From Sphaerisporangium viridialbum (lineage in GTDB: Bacteria > Actinomycetota > Actinomycetes > Streptosporangiales > Streptosporangiaceae), in contig NZ_CP187232.1 of the NCBI RefSeq assembly GCF_049674955.1, forward strand, positions 1,240,001 through 1,304,000: a stretch of 64,000 bases of DNA, written 5' to 3'. Below the pieces are notes generated by a model. The model made no database searches and was not told the origin of the DNA. It saw nothing but the letters and a program-made list of their open reading frames with translations. Shown piece by piece: positions 50,361 to 59,436 of the stretch. Position numbers and translations under genes: made by a program. Positions within the stretch are counted from its first letter, which is position 1. The number at the start of each line of letters is the position of its first letter.

Positions 50361-50519
50361 TCATCCGGAGTGCGAGGTGCACCGGCCGTGGCCGCGCCCG
50401 TCCTCCGGGACCGTGGTGGCGAACACCGCGCCGGCCGCGGCCAGCACGGCGCAGAACACGATGAGACCAGCCAGCGCCACCTTCACCGCAAAAGGTGAGA
50501 AGTTTGCAGCTTTTATCAC
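50361..50519 (-). CDS. Possible small secreted or membrane protein
   Basis: A 52-codon frame starting at GTG 50519: MIKAANFSPFAVKVALAGLI, a hydrophobic core VFCAVLAAAGAVFA, then TTVPEDGRGHGRCTSHSG and stop. The charge-hydrophobic-polar profile is that of a signal peptide or single membrane anchor, and codon use is GC-rich at third positions. The ribosome site is weak (GGTGAGA), so support is only moderate. It lies between the DUF11 gene (convergent) and galE (same strand, upstream). Confidence 0.4.
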   Translation of the reverse strand: MIKAANFSPFAVKVALAGLIVFCAVLAAAGAVFATTVPEDGRGHGRCTSHSG

Positions 50520-50595
50520 GTATGAGATCTCACCACAGATGACGGAGCGAGATACCTCTTTCGCAGAACGTGATTCGATTTCACAGGTTGCCGGG

Positions 50596-51558
50596 TCAGC
50601 GGGTCAGGGCGGCCCAGGCGTCGGTGACGATCGTGCGCAGGTCGGCGTGCTCGGCCTTCCAGCCGAGCTCGCGCTGGATGCGCTCGGAGGAGGCCACCAG
50701 CACCGCGGGGTCGCCCGCCCGGCGCTCGCCGACCACGGTGGGGATCGGGTGACCGGTGACCTCGCGGCAGACCGCGATGACCTCCCGCACCGAGAAGCCC
50801 GTGCCGCTGCCCAGGTTGTAGATCTTGTGCGAGCCGGGCCGGCAGGAGTCGAGGGCCAGCAGGTGGGCCCGCGCGAGGTCGGTGACGTGGACGTAGTCGC
50901 GCACGCACGTGCCGTCGGGGGTGGGGTAGTCGGTGCCGAAGACGTTCACCGACTCGCGCAGGCCGAGGGCGACCGCGAGGACGTTCGGGATCAGGTGGGT
51001 CTCCACGGCGTGGCGCTCGCCGTAGACCTGCCCGCCGGCGGCGGTGAAGGCGCCCGCCACGTTGAAGTAGCGCAGGCTGACCGCTCCGAGGCCGTGCAGG
51101 CCGGCGAAGGCGGTGAGCGCGGTGTCGACCGCGAGCTTGGACGCCCCGTACGGGTTGGTGGGGCGGGTGGGGTCGGTCTCGACGATCGGGGTGCCCTCGG
51201 GCTCGCCGTACGTCGCCGCGGTGGAGGAGAAGACGATGCGCCGCACGCCGTGCGCCCGCATGGCGTCGAGCAGCGCGAGCGTGCCGCCGAGATTGCTGGA
51301 CCAGTAGAGCCCGGGCTTCTCCACCGACTCGCCGACGAGCGACCGCGCGGCGAAGTGCAGCACGCCGTCGAACCCCTGCGCGAGGACGCCCCCCGCCTCG
51401 GTGACGGAGCCCTCGACGAAGGAAGCGCCCGCCGGAACCGCGTCGGCGTGCCCTGTGGAGAGGTCGTCGAGGACGGTAACCTCGTGACCGGTCTCGATGA
51501 GCTGTGCGGCCACGGCGCTTCCGATATAACCGGCGCCCCCGGTTACCAGCAGCTTCAC
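50596..51558 (-). CDS. galE: UDP-glucose 4-epimerase
   Basis: A protein of 320 residues of the short-chain dehydrogenase fold. NAD-binding GGAGYIGS is at the N-terminus; catalytic Ser in SSTAATYG; Tyr-x3-Lys in NPYGASKL; RYFNVAGA and a late CVRDYVHVTDLARAH. It interconverts UDP-glucose and UDP-galactose (or the GlcNAc/GalNAc pair) for envelope sugars. GTG start at 51558 with GGGGAA. It is divergent from the CNNM-type gene. Confidence 0.95.
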   Translation of the reverse strand: MKLLVTGGAGYIGSAVAAQLIETGHEVTVLDDLSTGHADAVPAGASFVEGSVTEAGGVLAQGFDGVLHFAARSLVGESVEKPGLYWSSNLGGTLALLDAMRAHGVRRIVFSSTAATYGEPEGTPIVETDPTRPTNPYGASKLAVDTALTAFAGLHGLGAVSLRYFNVAGAFTAAGGQVYGERHAVETHLIPNVLAVALGLRESVNVFGTDYPTPDGTCVRDYVHVTDLARAHLLALDSCRPGSHKIYNLGSGTGFSVREVIAVCREVTGHPIPTVVGERRAGDPAVLVASSERIQRELGWKAEHADLRTIVTDAWAALTR

Positions 51559-51577
51559 TTTTCCCCACCCATCCGTG

Positions 51578-51593
51578 CGATCTTGTTTGATCG
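51578..51593. promoter_or_regulatory. Inverted repeat CGATC-TTGTTT-GATCG upstream of galE
   Basis: Perfect 5-bp arms with a 6-base spacer, 20-35 bases before the galE start. May be a regulator site or part of the 5' leader. Confidence 0.4.
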
Positions 51594-51713
51594 TGTGCGG
51601 TTTTGTACGGCCAGTGCCCAGCTTACGCGCCGCTGGACGACGGCGAGATAAAGCGCAGCCGGTACGCTGACCAGATCATCATGTGAGCCTTATTCGAACG
51701 GACATCGATCGAC

Positions 51714-53027
51714 GTGCACAACGTCGCGGCGAACATCGTCCTCGTCCTCGTCTTCGTCCTGATCGGCGGGTTCTTCGCGGCCGCCGAGATGGCCATGGTC
51801 TCCCTGCGCGAGAGCCAGGTCCGCAAGCTGGCGGAGGAGGGCAGGCGCGGCTCACGCGTGGCCAAGCTGGCCCGCGACCCGAACCGCTTCCTTTCCGCCG
51901 TGCAGATCGGGATGACCGTCGCGACCGTGCTGTCGGCCGCGGTCGGAGCCGACACCCTGGCGGGCCAGCTTGAGCCGCTCATCGCCAAGTCCTGGGTGCC
52001 CGCCGGAGCCGTACGGCCGCTGTCGCTCGTGGTGGTGACGCTCGCGATCTCCTACGTCACCCTGGTGCTCGGCGAGCTGGCGCCAAAGCGGCTCGCCAGG
52101 CAGCGGGCCGAAGGCCTCTCGCTGCTGGTCGCGCCCTTCCTCGACCGGCTGGCCTCGCTGTCGCGGCCGGTGATCTGGGTGCTGTCCAAGTCGACCGACG
52201 GCGTGGTGCGGCTCCTCGGGGGCAACCCCCACGCCGACCGCGCCGCGATGACCACCGAGGAGCTCAGGGACATGGTCGTCGGCCACCAGGAGCTCACCAA
52301 GGACGAGCGGGACCTGATCGACGAGGTGTTCACGGCCGGTAAGCGCCATCTCAGGGAGGTGATGCTGCCGCGCACCGAGGTGGAGTTCATGTCCGCCGAC
52401 ACGCCCCTGGCCGAGGCGGCGATCCTGGCCGCGGCGATGCCCCACTCGCGGTTCCCCGTGTACCGGGACTCCTACGACAACATCGTGGGGTTCGTCCACG
52501 TGCGTGATCTTCTCGACCCCGTGCTCACCGGCAGCATCGAGCCGATCAGCGAGCTGGTGCCCATCAGGCCGGTCAAGCTGCTGCCCGCCACCAAGCGGGT
52601 GCTCCCCACGCTGACCGAGATGCGCGACGACGGCCAGCACCTCGCCATCGTCGTCGACGAGTACGGCGGCACGGCGGGCATCGTGACCATGGAGGACCTG
52701 GTCGAGCAGCTCACCGGCGACATCCGCGACGAGTACGACGCCGCCGGGCAGCCGGTGCGGCTGGTGGCGGGCGAGATCGAGATCGAGGGCCTGATCAACC
52801 TCGACGACTTCGAGAGCGAGACCGGCATCCGGCTGGAGCAGGGCCCGTACGAGACGCTCGGCGGGTTCGTCATGGCCGCGCTCGGGCACCTTCCCGAGAC
52901 GGGGGAGAGGGTCGAGCGGCCCGCCTGCTCGCTGATCGTCACCGAGATGGACGGCCGCAGGGTGGGCCGGGTGCGCGTGATCAGGAAAGTCGTGCCCCCC
53001 GACTCCGATGACGCCCCGGAGTCCTGA
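51714..53027 (+). CDS. CNNM/CorC (HlyC) family transmembrane protein
   Basis: A protein of 437 residues: DUF21 membrane domain (~1-150, AAEMAMVSLRESQVRKLAEEG and VTLVLGELAPKRLARQ), two CBS domains (~215-335, LPRTEVEFMSADTPL, GFVHVRDLLD, VDEYGGTAGIVTMEDLVEQL) and a C-terminal CorC_HlyC domain (~350-425). This class of transporter-regulators is linked to Mg2+/Co2+ homeostasis. GTG start at 51714. It is followed 45 bases later by trpS, a likely co-transcript. Confidence 0.93.
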   Translation: MHNVAANIVLVLVFVLIGGFFAAAEMAMVSLRESQVRKLAEEGRRGSRVAKLARDPNRFLSAVQIGMTVATVLSAAVGADTLAGQLEPLIAKSWVPAGAVRPLSLVVVTLAISYVTLVLGELAPKRLARQRAEGLSLLVAPFLDRLASLSRPVIWVLSKSTDGVVRLLGGNPHADRAAMTTEELRDMVVGHQELTKDERDLIDEVFTAGKRHLREVMLPRTEVEFMSADTPLAEAAILAAAMPHSRFPVYRDSYDNIVGFVHVRDLLDPVLTGSIEPISELVPIRPVKLLPATKRVLPTLTEMRDDGQHLAIVVDEYGGTAGIVTMEDLVEQLTGDIRDEYDAAGQPVRLVAGEIEIEGLINLDDFESETGIRLEQGPYETLGGFVMAALGHLPETGERVERPACSLIVTEMDGRRVGRVRVIRKVVPPDSDDAPES

Positions 53028-53072
53028 GGAGGAGTCGCAGACCACCCTGGAGTCCTGACAGAATTGTTTGCT

Positions 53073-54077
53073 ATGGCCAGACCTCGTGTTCTCTCCGGCA
53101 TCCAGCCCACCGCTGACTCGTTCCACCTGGGCAACTACCTCGGTGCCGTCCGCCAGTGGGTCGACATGCAGGAGACGCACGACGCCTTCTACTTCATCGC
53201 CGACCTGCACGCGATCACGGTGAACCCCTCGGCCTCCGAGCTGCGCCGCCGCACCCGCGTCTCCGCCGCCCAGCTCTTCGGCGCCGGCATCGACCCCGAG
53301 CGCAGCACGCTGTTCGTGCAGAGCCACATCCGCGAGCACAGCGAGCTCGCCTGGATCCTGATCTGCAACACCGGCATGGGCGAGGCCGCCCGCATGACGC
53401 AGTTCAAGGACAAGGCGGCGAGGTACGGCGAGAGCTCGGCCGGCGTGGGCCTGTTCACCTACCCGATCCTCCAGGCGGCCGACATCCTGATGTACCAGGC
53501 CGACCAGGTGCCGGTGGGCGCCGACCAGAAGCAGCACCTGGAGCTCACCCGCGACCTCGCCCAGCGGTTCAACAGCCGCTACGGCCAGACCTTCAACGTG
53601 CCCGCGCCGTACATCCTCAAGGAGGTCGAGAAGATCGCCGACCTTCAGGATCCCCTGGCGAAGATGTCCAAGTCGTCCTCCAGCCCCCAGGGCCTGCTGG
53701 AGGTGCTCGAGGAGCCGGGCCCGCTGCGCAAGAAGGTCATGCGCGCGGTGACCGACACCGGCTCCGAGGTCGTCGCCGACCCCGAGAACAAGCCCGGCGT
53801 CACCAACCTCCTGCGCATCCAGTCGGTCATCACCGGCACGCCGATCCCCGACCTGGAGGCGCGCTACGCGGGTCTCGGCTACGGCGCGTTCAAGAAGGAC
53901 GTCGCCGAGGTCATCGTGGACGCCTTCGCGCCGATCCGCGAGCGCACCGAGAAGCTCCTGTCCGACGAGGCCGAGCTCGACCGGCTGCTCGCGGTCGGCG
54001 CGCGGCGGGCCGGCGAGATTGCCCGCGAGACCATGGAGGCCGTCCGCGACCGCGTCGGGTTCGTCCCGAGGGGCTGA
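53073..54077 (+). CDS. trpS: Tryptophanyl-tRNA synthetase
   Basis: About 334 residues. The class I HIGH motif appears as FHLGNYLGA, and KMSKS in LAKMSKSSSS. The tryptophan-specific IQPTADSFHLGN and MYQADQVPVGADQKQHLEL are all present. It charges tRNA-Trp. Start at ATG 53073 (MARPRVLSGIQ); the upstream TTG adds three residues only. Between CNNM and a YihY gene, all co-directional. Confidence 0.97.
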   Translation: MARPRVLSGIQPTADSFHLGNYLGAVRQWVDMQETHDAFYFIADLHAITVNPSASELRRRTRVSAAQLFGAGIDPERSTLFVQSHIREHSELAWILICNTGMGEAARMTQFKDKAARYGESSAGVGLFTYPILQAADILMYQADQVPVGADQKQHLELTRDLAQRFNSRYGQTFNVPAPYILKEVEKIADLQDPLAKMSKSSSSPQGLLEVLEEPGPLRKKVMRAVTDTGSEVVADPENKPGVTNLLRIQSVITGTPIPDLEARYAGLGYGAFKKDVAEVIVDAFAPIRERTEKLLSDEAELDRLLAVGARRAGEIARETMEAVRDRVGFVPRG

Positions 54078-54202
54078 GCCTCCCCGGAGGCGGCGCCCGG
54101 CCATGGCGCGGCCTCCGGTCCACGAGCGGGGTGGCGCCGAGATACCTCTGAGGTGACCATTCTCTGTCCGCATACCGTACGTCTCCTGGGTAGGTGGGCA
54201 GG

Positions 54203-55144
54203 ATGGGAAGTGCGTGGGCCTCGTTCCTTCGGAGGGTCGAGGCGGTCAAGGCGTGGGGCAGGGCCAGAACCGAGTACTACCGCGTCCGCTGGCCCTGGGT
54301 CGACCACCTGATCCGCACCGTCCACCGCTACCAGAGCCAGCGGGGCGACCGGCTGGCGGGCGCCGTCACCTACTTCGCGTTCCTGTCGTTCTTCCCGCTG
54401 ATAGCGCTGGCCTTCGCCCTGTTCGGCTACGTGGTGGCGCTCAACCCGCACGCGCTGGAGACCCTCGAAGCCGCCATCAACCAGCAGCTTCCCGGCCTGG
54501 CCGGCCAGCTGCACATCGACCAGCTCTCCCAGGCCCGCACGAGTGCGGGGATCATCGGACTGCTGGGCCTGCTGTACGCCGGCGTCGGCGCCGTGGACGC
54601 ACTGCGGGACGCGCTGCACGACATCTGCGTGAGCTGCGAACCCCCGGTGAACTGGTTCGTCGCCAAGCTGCGCGACCTGGTGGCGCTCGTGTTCATCGGG
54701 CTCACCATGGTGATCTCGGTGGTGGCCGGCGGCGTCGCCGTCCAGGCCACCGGCACGATCATGGGATGGCTCAGGCTGGGCGGCTCGGTCGTCGCCGCGA
54801 CCCTGCTGCCCCTGGCCGGGGTGCTGATCGGCGTCGCGGCCGACATGCTGGTGTTCCTGATCATCCTCGCCTGGCTGGCCAAGGTGGGCAAGCCGCTCAG
54901 AACCCTCCTCAAGGGCGCGCTGCTCGGGGCCGTCGGGTTCGGCGTGCTCAAGCAGCTCGCCACCCTGCTGCTGTCCCACACGCTGAGCAACCCCATCTAC
55001 GGCGCGTTCGCCGTGGTCGTGGGCCTGCTGGTCTGGCTCAACCTCTCGGCGCGCTGGGTGCTGTACGTGGCGGCGTGGACCTCCACCGCCGACGGCGCGC
55101 CGCCGCCCGAGCCCACGCCCATGCCCACCAGCGATTACGACTAG
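54203..55144 (+). CDS. YihY/virulence factor BrkB family membrane protein
   Basis: About 313 residues with six hydrophobic segments. The family motif VTYFAFLSFFPLIALAFALF occupies the first helix; GAVGFGVLKQLATLLL and VVGLLVWLNLSARWVLYVAA near the C-terminus are typical. Once called ribonuclease BN, the family is now of unknown function. The ATG at 54203 is preceded by AGGTGGG; the GTG at 54194 adds three residues. The tail PPPEPTPMPTSDYD is cytoplasmic. Confidence 0.9.
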   Translation: MGSAWASFLRRVEAVKAWGRARTEYYRVRWPWVDHLIRTVHRYQSQRGDRLAGAVTYFAFLSFFPLIALAFALFGYVVALNPHALETLEAAINQQLPGLAGQLHIDQLSQARTSAGIIGLLGLLYAGVGAVDALRDALHDICVSCEPPVNWFVAKLRDLVALVFIGLTMVISVVAGGVAVQATGTIMGWLRLGGSVVAATLLPLAGVLIGVAADMLVFLIILAWLAKVGKPLRTLLKGALLGAVGFGVLKQLATLLLSHTLSNPIYGAFAVVVGLLVWLNLSARWVLYVAAWTSTADGAPPPEPTPMPTSDYD

Positions 55145-55157
55145 CCGCTGCCCGGCG

Positions 55158-56294
55158 TCACACCTCTGTGGGCTCGCGGCGCGGCTCGGGCCGCGAGCGG
55201 CGCCGCACGCCGTACACGACCCAGGCCACGCCGCCGAGCAGGCCCACGGCCACCACCCCGGCGCCGATGCCGACCAGCGCCGAGTCCTGCGCCGCGACGA
55301 CGGGCTTGGCGGGGGCGGGGGCCGCCGCCGGAGGACCGCCGACGGGCTTGGTGGGCTTCGCCTTGGGGACGACCGGCCCGACCAGCGCTCCGACCGGCGT
55401 CACGTGGCCCCTGGCCGTGAAACCCCAGTCGAGCAGCTCCTTGACCTCCTCCCAGAACGAGCCCTCGTGGCGCATCACCGAGACGATGATCGTGTGCCCG
55501 TCCCGCTTGGCGGCCCCGACGAAGCTGCCGAGCGCCTTGGTCGTCCAGCCGTTCTTGACGCCGAGCATCCCGGGGTACTTGCCGAGGAGCTTGTTGTGGT
55601 TGGCCATCTGGTAGTGCTTGCCCTCGGGCGCGGGGAAGTCGGCGAGCTTGGTGCCGACGTACTCGCGGAAGTCGGAGTTCGCCAGCCCGGCCCGCGCGAT
55701 CAGCGCCAGGTCGTACGCCGAGCTGCTCTGGCCCGGCTCGTCCAGGCCGTTCGGCGTCTTGGCCACGGTGTCGAGGGCCTGGAGCCGCTTGGCCTCGGCG
55801 TTCATGTCGGTGAGGGTGCGCGCGACTCCGCCGTTGGTCTCGGCGAGCGCCACGGCGGCGTCGTTGCCCGAGACCATCATCAGCGCGCGGAACAGGTCGT
55901 CGACCTTGTAGATCTTGTGCTGGGTCAGGCCCACGGCGCTTCCCTCGACGTTGCACGCCTCGGCGCTGGGCTTGATGACTTTGTTCTTGTTCAGGCGGGG
56001 GATGAGCGTGACGGCTGTGAGGATCTTGAGCGTGCTGGCGGGAAGGTAGCGGCCGTGCGGGTCCTTGGCGGCGAGCACCTCGCCGGTGTCCGCGTCGGCG
56101 ACCACGAAGGCGGAGGCTTCGGACTTGGGCAGCGCCTTGGCCGCCGAGTCGACCACGACGCCGCGCCGTCCCAGCAGCATTCCGCCGATGGGCGTGGTGT
56201 CGTCGGTCGCGGCGCGCGCCTGAGCAGGGGTGACCAACGTGAGTCCCCCGGCGAGCGCGAGTGCGCTGAGTGCTGTTACGTGCTTCATCCCCAT
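55158..56294 (-). CDS. D-alanyl-D-alanine carboxypeptidase (low-molecular-weight PBP)
   Basis: A protein of 378 residues: signal peptide (to ~28), then the penicillin-binding fold with Ser87-x-x-Lys90 (ASTLK), SGN at 142-144 and KNG at 247-249 (KTG variant). A Pro/Ala linker leads to a C-terminal membrane helix (~338-360, ALVGIGAGVVAVGLLGGVAW) and a basic tail. It trims the terminal D-Ala of peptidoglycan pentapeptides, anchored outside the membrane. The ATG at 56294 is chosen; the second ATG at 56288 is nearly equivalent. Convergent with YihY. Confidence 0.94.
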   Translation of the reverse strand: MGMKHVTALSALALAGGLTLVTPAQARAATDDTTPIGGMLLGRRGVVVDSAAKALPKSEASAFVVADADTGEVLAAKDPHGRYLPASTLKILTAVTLIPRLNKNKVIKPSAEACNVEGSAVGLTQHKIYKVDDLFRALMMVSGNDAAVALAETNGGVARTLTDMNAEAKRLQALDTVAKTPNGLDEPGQSSSAYDLALIARAGLANSDFREYVGTKLADFPAPEGKHYQMANHNKLLGKYPGMLGVKNGWTTKALGSFVGAAKRDGHTIIVSVMRHEGSFWEEVKELLDWGFTARGHVTPVGALVGPVVPKAKPTKPVGGPPAAAPAPAKPVVAAQDSALVGIGAGVVAVGLLGGVAWVVYGVRRRSRPEPRREPTEV

Positions 56295-56395
56295 AGAGAA
56301 GTCAGCGTAGCTTTGTCGCTTTTCAGATGGGGCAAGACACGACAAAGATCGTGAAGGTGCTGGTCAGTAACCAGGGCGGTAGGATGGAAGAGGTG

Positions 56396-56611
56396 ATGAT
56401 GACACGACGCGTCGCCGGGTTCCTCCTGGCCCTGGCCGCCTTCATGGTCTTCGAGTGGATCAACCTCGGGTTCAACCTCGCCGACGGGCACCCCACGGCC
56501 TTCTATGTGGTGCACGGCATCCTGATCGCGGTCAATCTGATCCTCGCCCTGGCGATCGGGGCCATCGGCTGGCGTGCGTGGCGCGCTGCCCCGCGTGACG
56601 CCCGCATATAA
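56396..56611 (+). CDS. SCO4848 family small membrane protein
   Basis: 71 residues with two helices (RRVAGFLLALAAFMVFEWIN and FYVVHGILIAVNLILALAIG) joined by FNLADGHPTA. The D-G-x-P-T-A-F loop and the position divergent from a D,D-carboxypeptidase gene match the SCO4848 family as I remember it. Function unknown. Start at ATG 56396, or 56399, after a GAGG-type site; upstream in-frame codons lack one. Confidence 0.82.
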   Translation: MMTRRVAGFLLALAAFMVFEWINLGFNLADGHPTAFYVVHGILIAVNLILALAIGAIGWRAWRAAPRDARI

Positions 56612-56634
56612 GCCCCTCTTCGCGGGCAGAGATG

Positions 56635-56650
56635 GTAAACGACCGTTTTG
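56635..56650. promoter_or_regulatory. Second copy of AAACGACCGTTT
   Basis: The palindrome AAACG-AC-CGTTT, identical to 39741-39752 upstream of icd, lies about 150 bases before the carboxylate-amine ligase gene. It is flanked by ATGGT ... ACCAT arms. Coordinates are approximate to a few bases. Confidence 0.4.
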
Positions 56651-56801
56651 CGGTTGACCATGCATGTGTGGGGGCCATCTCCGGTTTGGCGCCGATGCCG
56701 GGAAACCTGTAAGTCGGCGCGAACTGGGGTGACCGCAGGGTTGGCCGATTTCGCTAGGCGGCGGAAACTCGGCCTGAGACCAATGCCCATGGAGGCGTGC
56801 C

Positions 56802-57983
56802 GTGACAATTGAGTTCAATCCTTCGCGCGGCCCGACGCTGGGCGTCGAATGGGAACTCCAGCTTGTCGACACGCACACCCGCCGGCTCCGCCAGGACGCG
56901 CGCCAGGTCCTGGAGGCCATCCCCGAGCTGAGTGAGAGCCCGCGCCCGAAGGTCATGCACGAGCTGATGCAGTCGCAGCTCGAAGTGATCACCGACGTGT
57001 GCCACACGGCGTCCGAGGCCGTGAAGGACCTCAAGACGACCATCGACCACGTCCGCCAGGTGGTCGAGACGCGGGGCATGGCCCTGGCCTGCACGGGGAC
57101 GCACGCCATCAGCGACTGGCGCGAGGCGGTCTACGCACCCGTCCAGCGGTACACCGAGCTGGTCGAGGAGATGCAGTGGCTGGCATGGCGGATCCAAACA
57201 TTTGGCGTACATGTCCACGTGGGGGTACGGGAAAGGGATAAAGTCATCCCCATCGTCAACGCACTTGCGGCCTACCTGCCTCATTTCCTCGCGCTGACGG
57301 CCTCCAGCCCGTACTGGGGCGGGCAAGACACCGGACTCGCCTCCAGTCGGGCCATCGTTTTTGGCGCGCTGCCTACGGCCGGACCGCCGCACATGCTGGC
57401 GGACTGGGCCGAGTTCGAGGAGTACATGGACACCCTGAAGCGGGCGGGGACCATCAAAAGCATCAAAGAGGTGTGGTGGGATATCCGGCCGCATCCTGAC
57501 TTCGGCACGATTGAGATTCGAATGTTCGACGGTATACCGACCCTGAGAGAGGTCGGGATGGTGACGGCGTTGTCGCAGTGTCTGGTGCAGCAGTTCGATC
57601 AGCAGCTCGACCGCGGGTACCGGCTGCCGCATCCCGCCCCCTGGGTCGTTCGCGACAACAAGTGGCGCGCCACCCGATACGGGCTGGACGCGGTCGTGAT
57701 CACCGACGACCACGGCTCGACCGCGCCCATGAGAGACATGCTGTACGAGCTGACGCACGAGCTGGCGCCGGTGGCCGAGCGACTCGGCTGTCCCGACGAG
57801 CTCGCGACCATCGCCGACGTGGTGGAGCAGGGCAACTCCTGCGAGCGCCAGCGCGCGATCCTTTCCGGAGGCGGCACCCTCGACGACGTCGTGGACGCGA
57901 CGATCGTCGAGCTCGCGGAGGACCGCTTCGTCACCACCAACTCGAGGACGTCGAACGGGGCGATCGGTCATGCCGGCACGTGA
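56802..57983 (+). CDS. Carboxylate-amine ligase, GCS2/YbdK type
   Basis: A protein of 393 residues. It begins with the GCS2 motif PTLGVEWELQLVD; catalytic-core pieces are TFGVHVHVGV, SSPYWGGQDTGLASSRA and VWWDIRPHPDFGTIEIRMFD. YbdK proteins have weak glutamate-cysteine ligase activity in vitro and unknown real substrates; EgtA of ergothioneine synthesis is a relative. GTG start at 56802 with GGAGG. The end overlaps the amidohydrolase by 14 bases, so the two enzymes are coupled. Confidence 0.92.
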   Translation: MTIEFNPSRGPTLGVEWELQLVDTHTRRLRQDARQVLEAIPELSESPRPKVMHELMQSQLEVITDVCHTASEAVKDLKTTIDHVRQVVETRGMALACTGTHAISDWREAVYAPVQRYTELVEEMQWLAWRIQTFGVHVHVGVRERDKVIPIVNALAAYLPHFLALTASSPYWGGQDTGLASSRAIVFGALPTAGPPHMLADWAEFEEYMDTLKRAGTIKSIKEVWWDIRPHPDFGTIEIRMFDGIPTLREVGMVTALSQCLVQQFDQQLDRGYRLPHPAPWVVRDNKWRATRYGLDAVVITDDHGSTAPMRDMLYELTHELAPVAERLGCPDELATIADVVEQGNSCERQRAILSGGGTLDDVVDATIVELAEDRFVTTNSRTSNGAIGHAGT

Positions 57984-59211
57984 TCTACGGGGGGAACTCG
58001 ACGCGTTCCTGAACGTCAACAACGAGTCCCTCATCGACTTCCGGCGCGACCTGCACGCACACCCCGAGCTCGGGTTCGTGGAGCACCGCACCACCGAGCG
58101 CATCGCCGCGCGGCTCTCCGAGGCCGGGCTCGTGCCGACACCGCTGCCGCGCGGCACCGGCCTGATCTGCGACATCGGCAGCGGCGACGGCCCCACCGTC
58201 GCGCTGCGCGCCGACATCGACGCGCTGCCGCTCCAGGACGAGAAGGAAGTCCCCTACCGCTCGACCATCACGGGCGTCTGCCACGCCTGCGGGCACGACG
58301 TGCACACGTCCATCGTCCTCGGCACGGGCCTGTTCCTCGCCGAGCAGGCTGCGGCCGGCCTGCTGCCCGGCCGGGTGCGCCTGATCTTCCAGCCCGCCGA
58401 GGAGGTCATGCCCGGCGGAGCGCTGAAGGTGCTGGAGGCCGGGGGCATCAACGGCGTCGACCGCATCTTCGGCCTGCACTGCGACCCAAGGGTCGAGGTC
58501 GGCAGGCTCGGCCTGCGCGTCGGTCCCATCACCGGGGCCTGTGACAAGGTCAGCGTCCGCGTCGCGGGGCCGGGCGGCCACACCGCCCGCCCGCACCTCA
58601 CCGCCGACCTGGTCTTCGCGCTTGCCAAGATCGTCACTGAGCTGCCCGCCGCGCTGAGCAGGCGGGTCGACCCCCGCTCCTCGCTGTCGCTGGTGTGGGG
58701 CCGGGTCCAGGCGGGCTCGGTCGCCAACGCCATCCCCGACGACGGCCTGGCCGAGGGCACGATCCGCTGCCTGGACGAGCAGGCCTGGCACGAGGCGCCC
58801 GACCTGTTCAAGTCGCTGCTCGACTCGGTCGCGATCGCCTACGGTGTGGAGGCCGAGATGAACTACATCCGCGGCGTCCCGCCGACCATCAACGAGGTGA
58901 CCAGCGTCCAGATGCTGCGGGACGCGGCCGGCCAGGTGCTCGGCCCCGACGCCACCGTTCCCACCCCGCAGTCCCTCGGCGGCGAGGACTTCGGGTGGTA
59001 CCTGGAGTCGGTTCCCGGAGCGTACGCGAGGCTCGGCGTGCGCGCGCCGGGGGAGACCCGGCAGATCGACATCCACCAGGGCACATTCGACGTGGACGAG
59101 AGCTGCATCGGCGTCGGCGTAAGCGTGATGGCGGCCACGGCGCTCACCGCGCTTTGGGAAGGGCACCGCACCTCCGCCGACCAGGATGCCGTCCAGCCGG
59201 TCACGGCCTGA
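57970..59211 (+). CDS. M20 family amidohydrolase (aminoacylase/AbgB-like)
   Basis: A protein of 413 residues. M20D motifs: FRRDLHAHPELGFVEHRT, LRADIDALPL, ACGHDVHTSI (metal ligands), FQPAEEVMPGGA (catalytic Glu pair) and GLHCDP; the lid domain follows. It hydrolyses N-acyl amino acids or peptides. It starts inside the end of the carboxylate-amine ligase gene: one enzyme builds and the other cuts amide bonds, so they may act on the same metabolite class. Confidence 0.93.
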   Translation: MPARDLRGELDAFLNVNNESLIDFRRDLHAHPELGFVEHRTTERIAARLSEAGLVPTPLPRGTGLICDIGSGDGPTVALRADIDALPLQDEKEVPYRSTITGVCHACGHDVHTSIVLGTGLFLAEQAAAGLLPGRVRLIFQPAEEVMPGGALKVLEAGGINGVDRIFGLHCDPRVEVGRLGLRVGPITGACDKVSVRVAGPGGHTARPHLTADLVFALAKIVTELPAALSRRVDPRSSLSLVWGRVQAGSVANAIPDDGLAEGTIRCLDEQAWHEAPDLFKSLLDSVAIAYGVEAEMNYIRGVPPTINEVTSVQMLRDAAGQVLGPDATVPTPQSLGGEDFGWYLESVPGAYARLGVRAPGETRQIDIHQGTFDVDESCIGVGVSVMAATALTALWEGHRTSADQDAVQPVTA

Positions 59212-59225
59212 GAGAGCTCCGCCGT

Positions 59226-59259
59226 ACGGCGGGGGCGCCCGAAATGGCGTCCCCGCCGT
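59226..59259 (+). terminator. Terminator after the ligase/amidohydrolase pair
   Basis: A 14-bp stem (59226-59239 with 59246-59259), one G-U pair and a CGAAAT loop. Confidence 0.82.
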
Positions 59260-59328
59260 CCCGTCTCACGGTTTCGCAGGTCACAGGGCGGCGTGAGCTG
59301 CATAACGGACCTATTTCGGAGCCGGGCG

Positions 59329-59347
59329 CCGGTTTGGCCAACACCGG
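59329..59347. promoter_or_regulatory. Nested palindrome CCGGT-TTGGCCAA-C-ACCGG upstream of the BMP operon
   Basis: CCGGT and ACCGG flank the palindrome TTGGCCAA, about 90 bases before the nucleoside-transport operon. Candidate site for a GntR- or LacI-type repressor, or a promoter-proximal operator. Confidence 0.45.
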
Positions 59348-59436
59348 TCAAACAACTATCTTCCGTGCAGGGTTGCCGTGCGTTCCTTCGCGCGTGCACA
59401 CAAGTTGGACGGCGAAGATACACGGGAGGAGTCACC

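Noticed and set aside
59293..59436. A 48-residue extension before the BMP lipoprotein
   Set aside because: It would bury the lipoprotein signal peptide; TTG 59437 with GGAGG is a better start.
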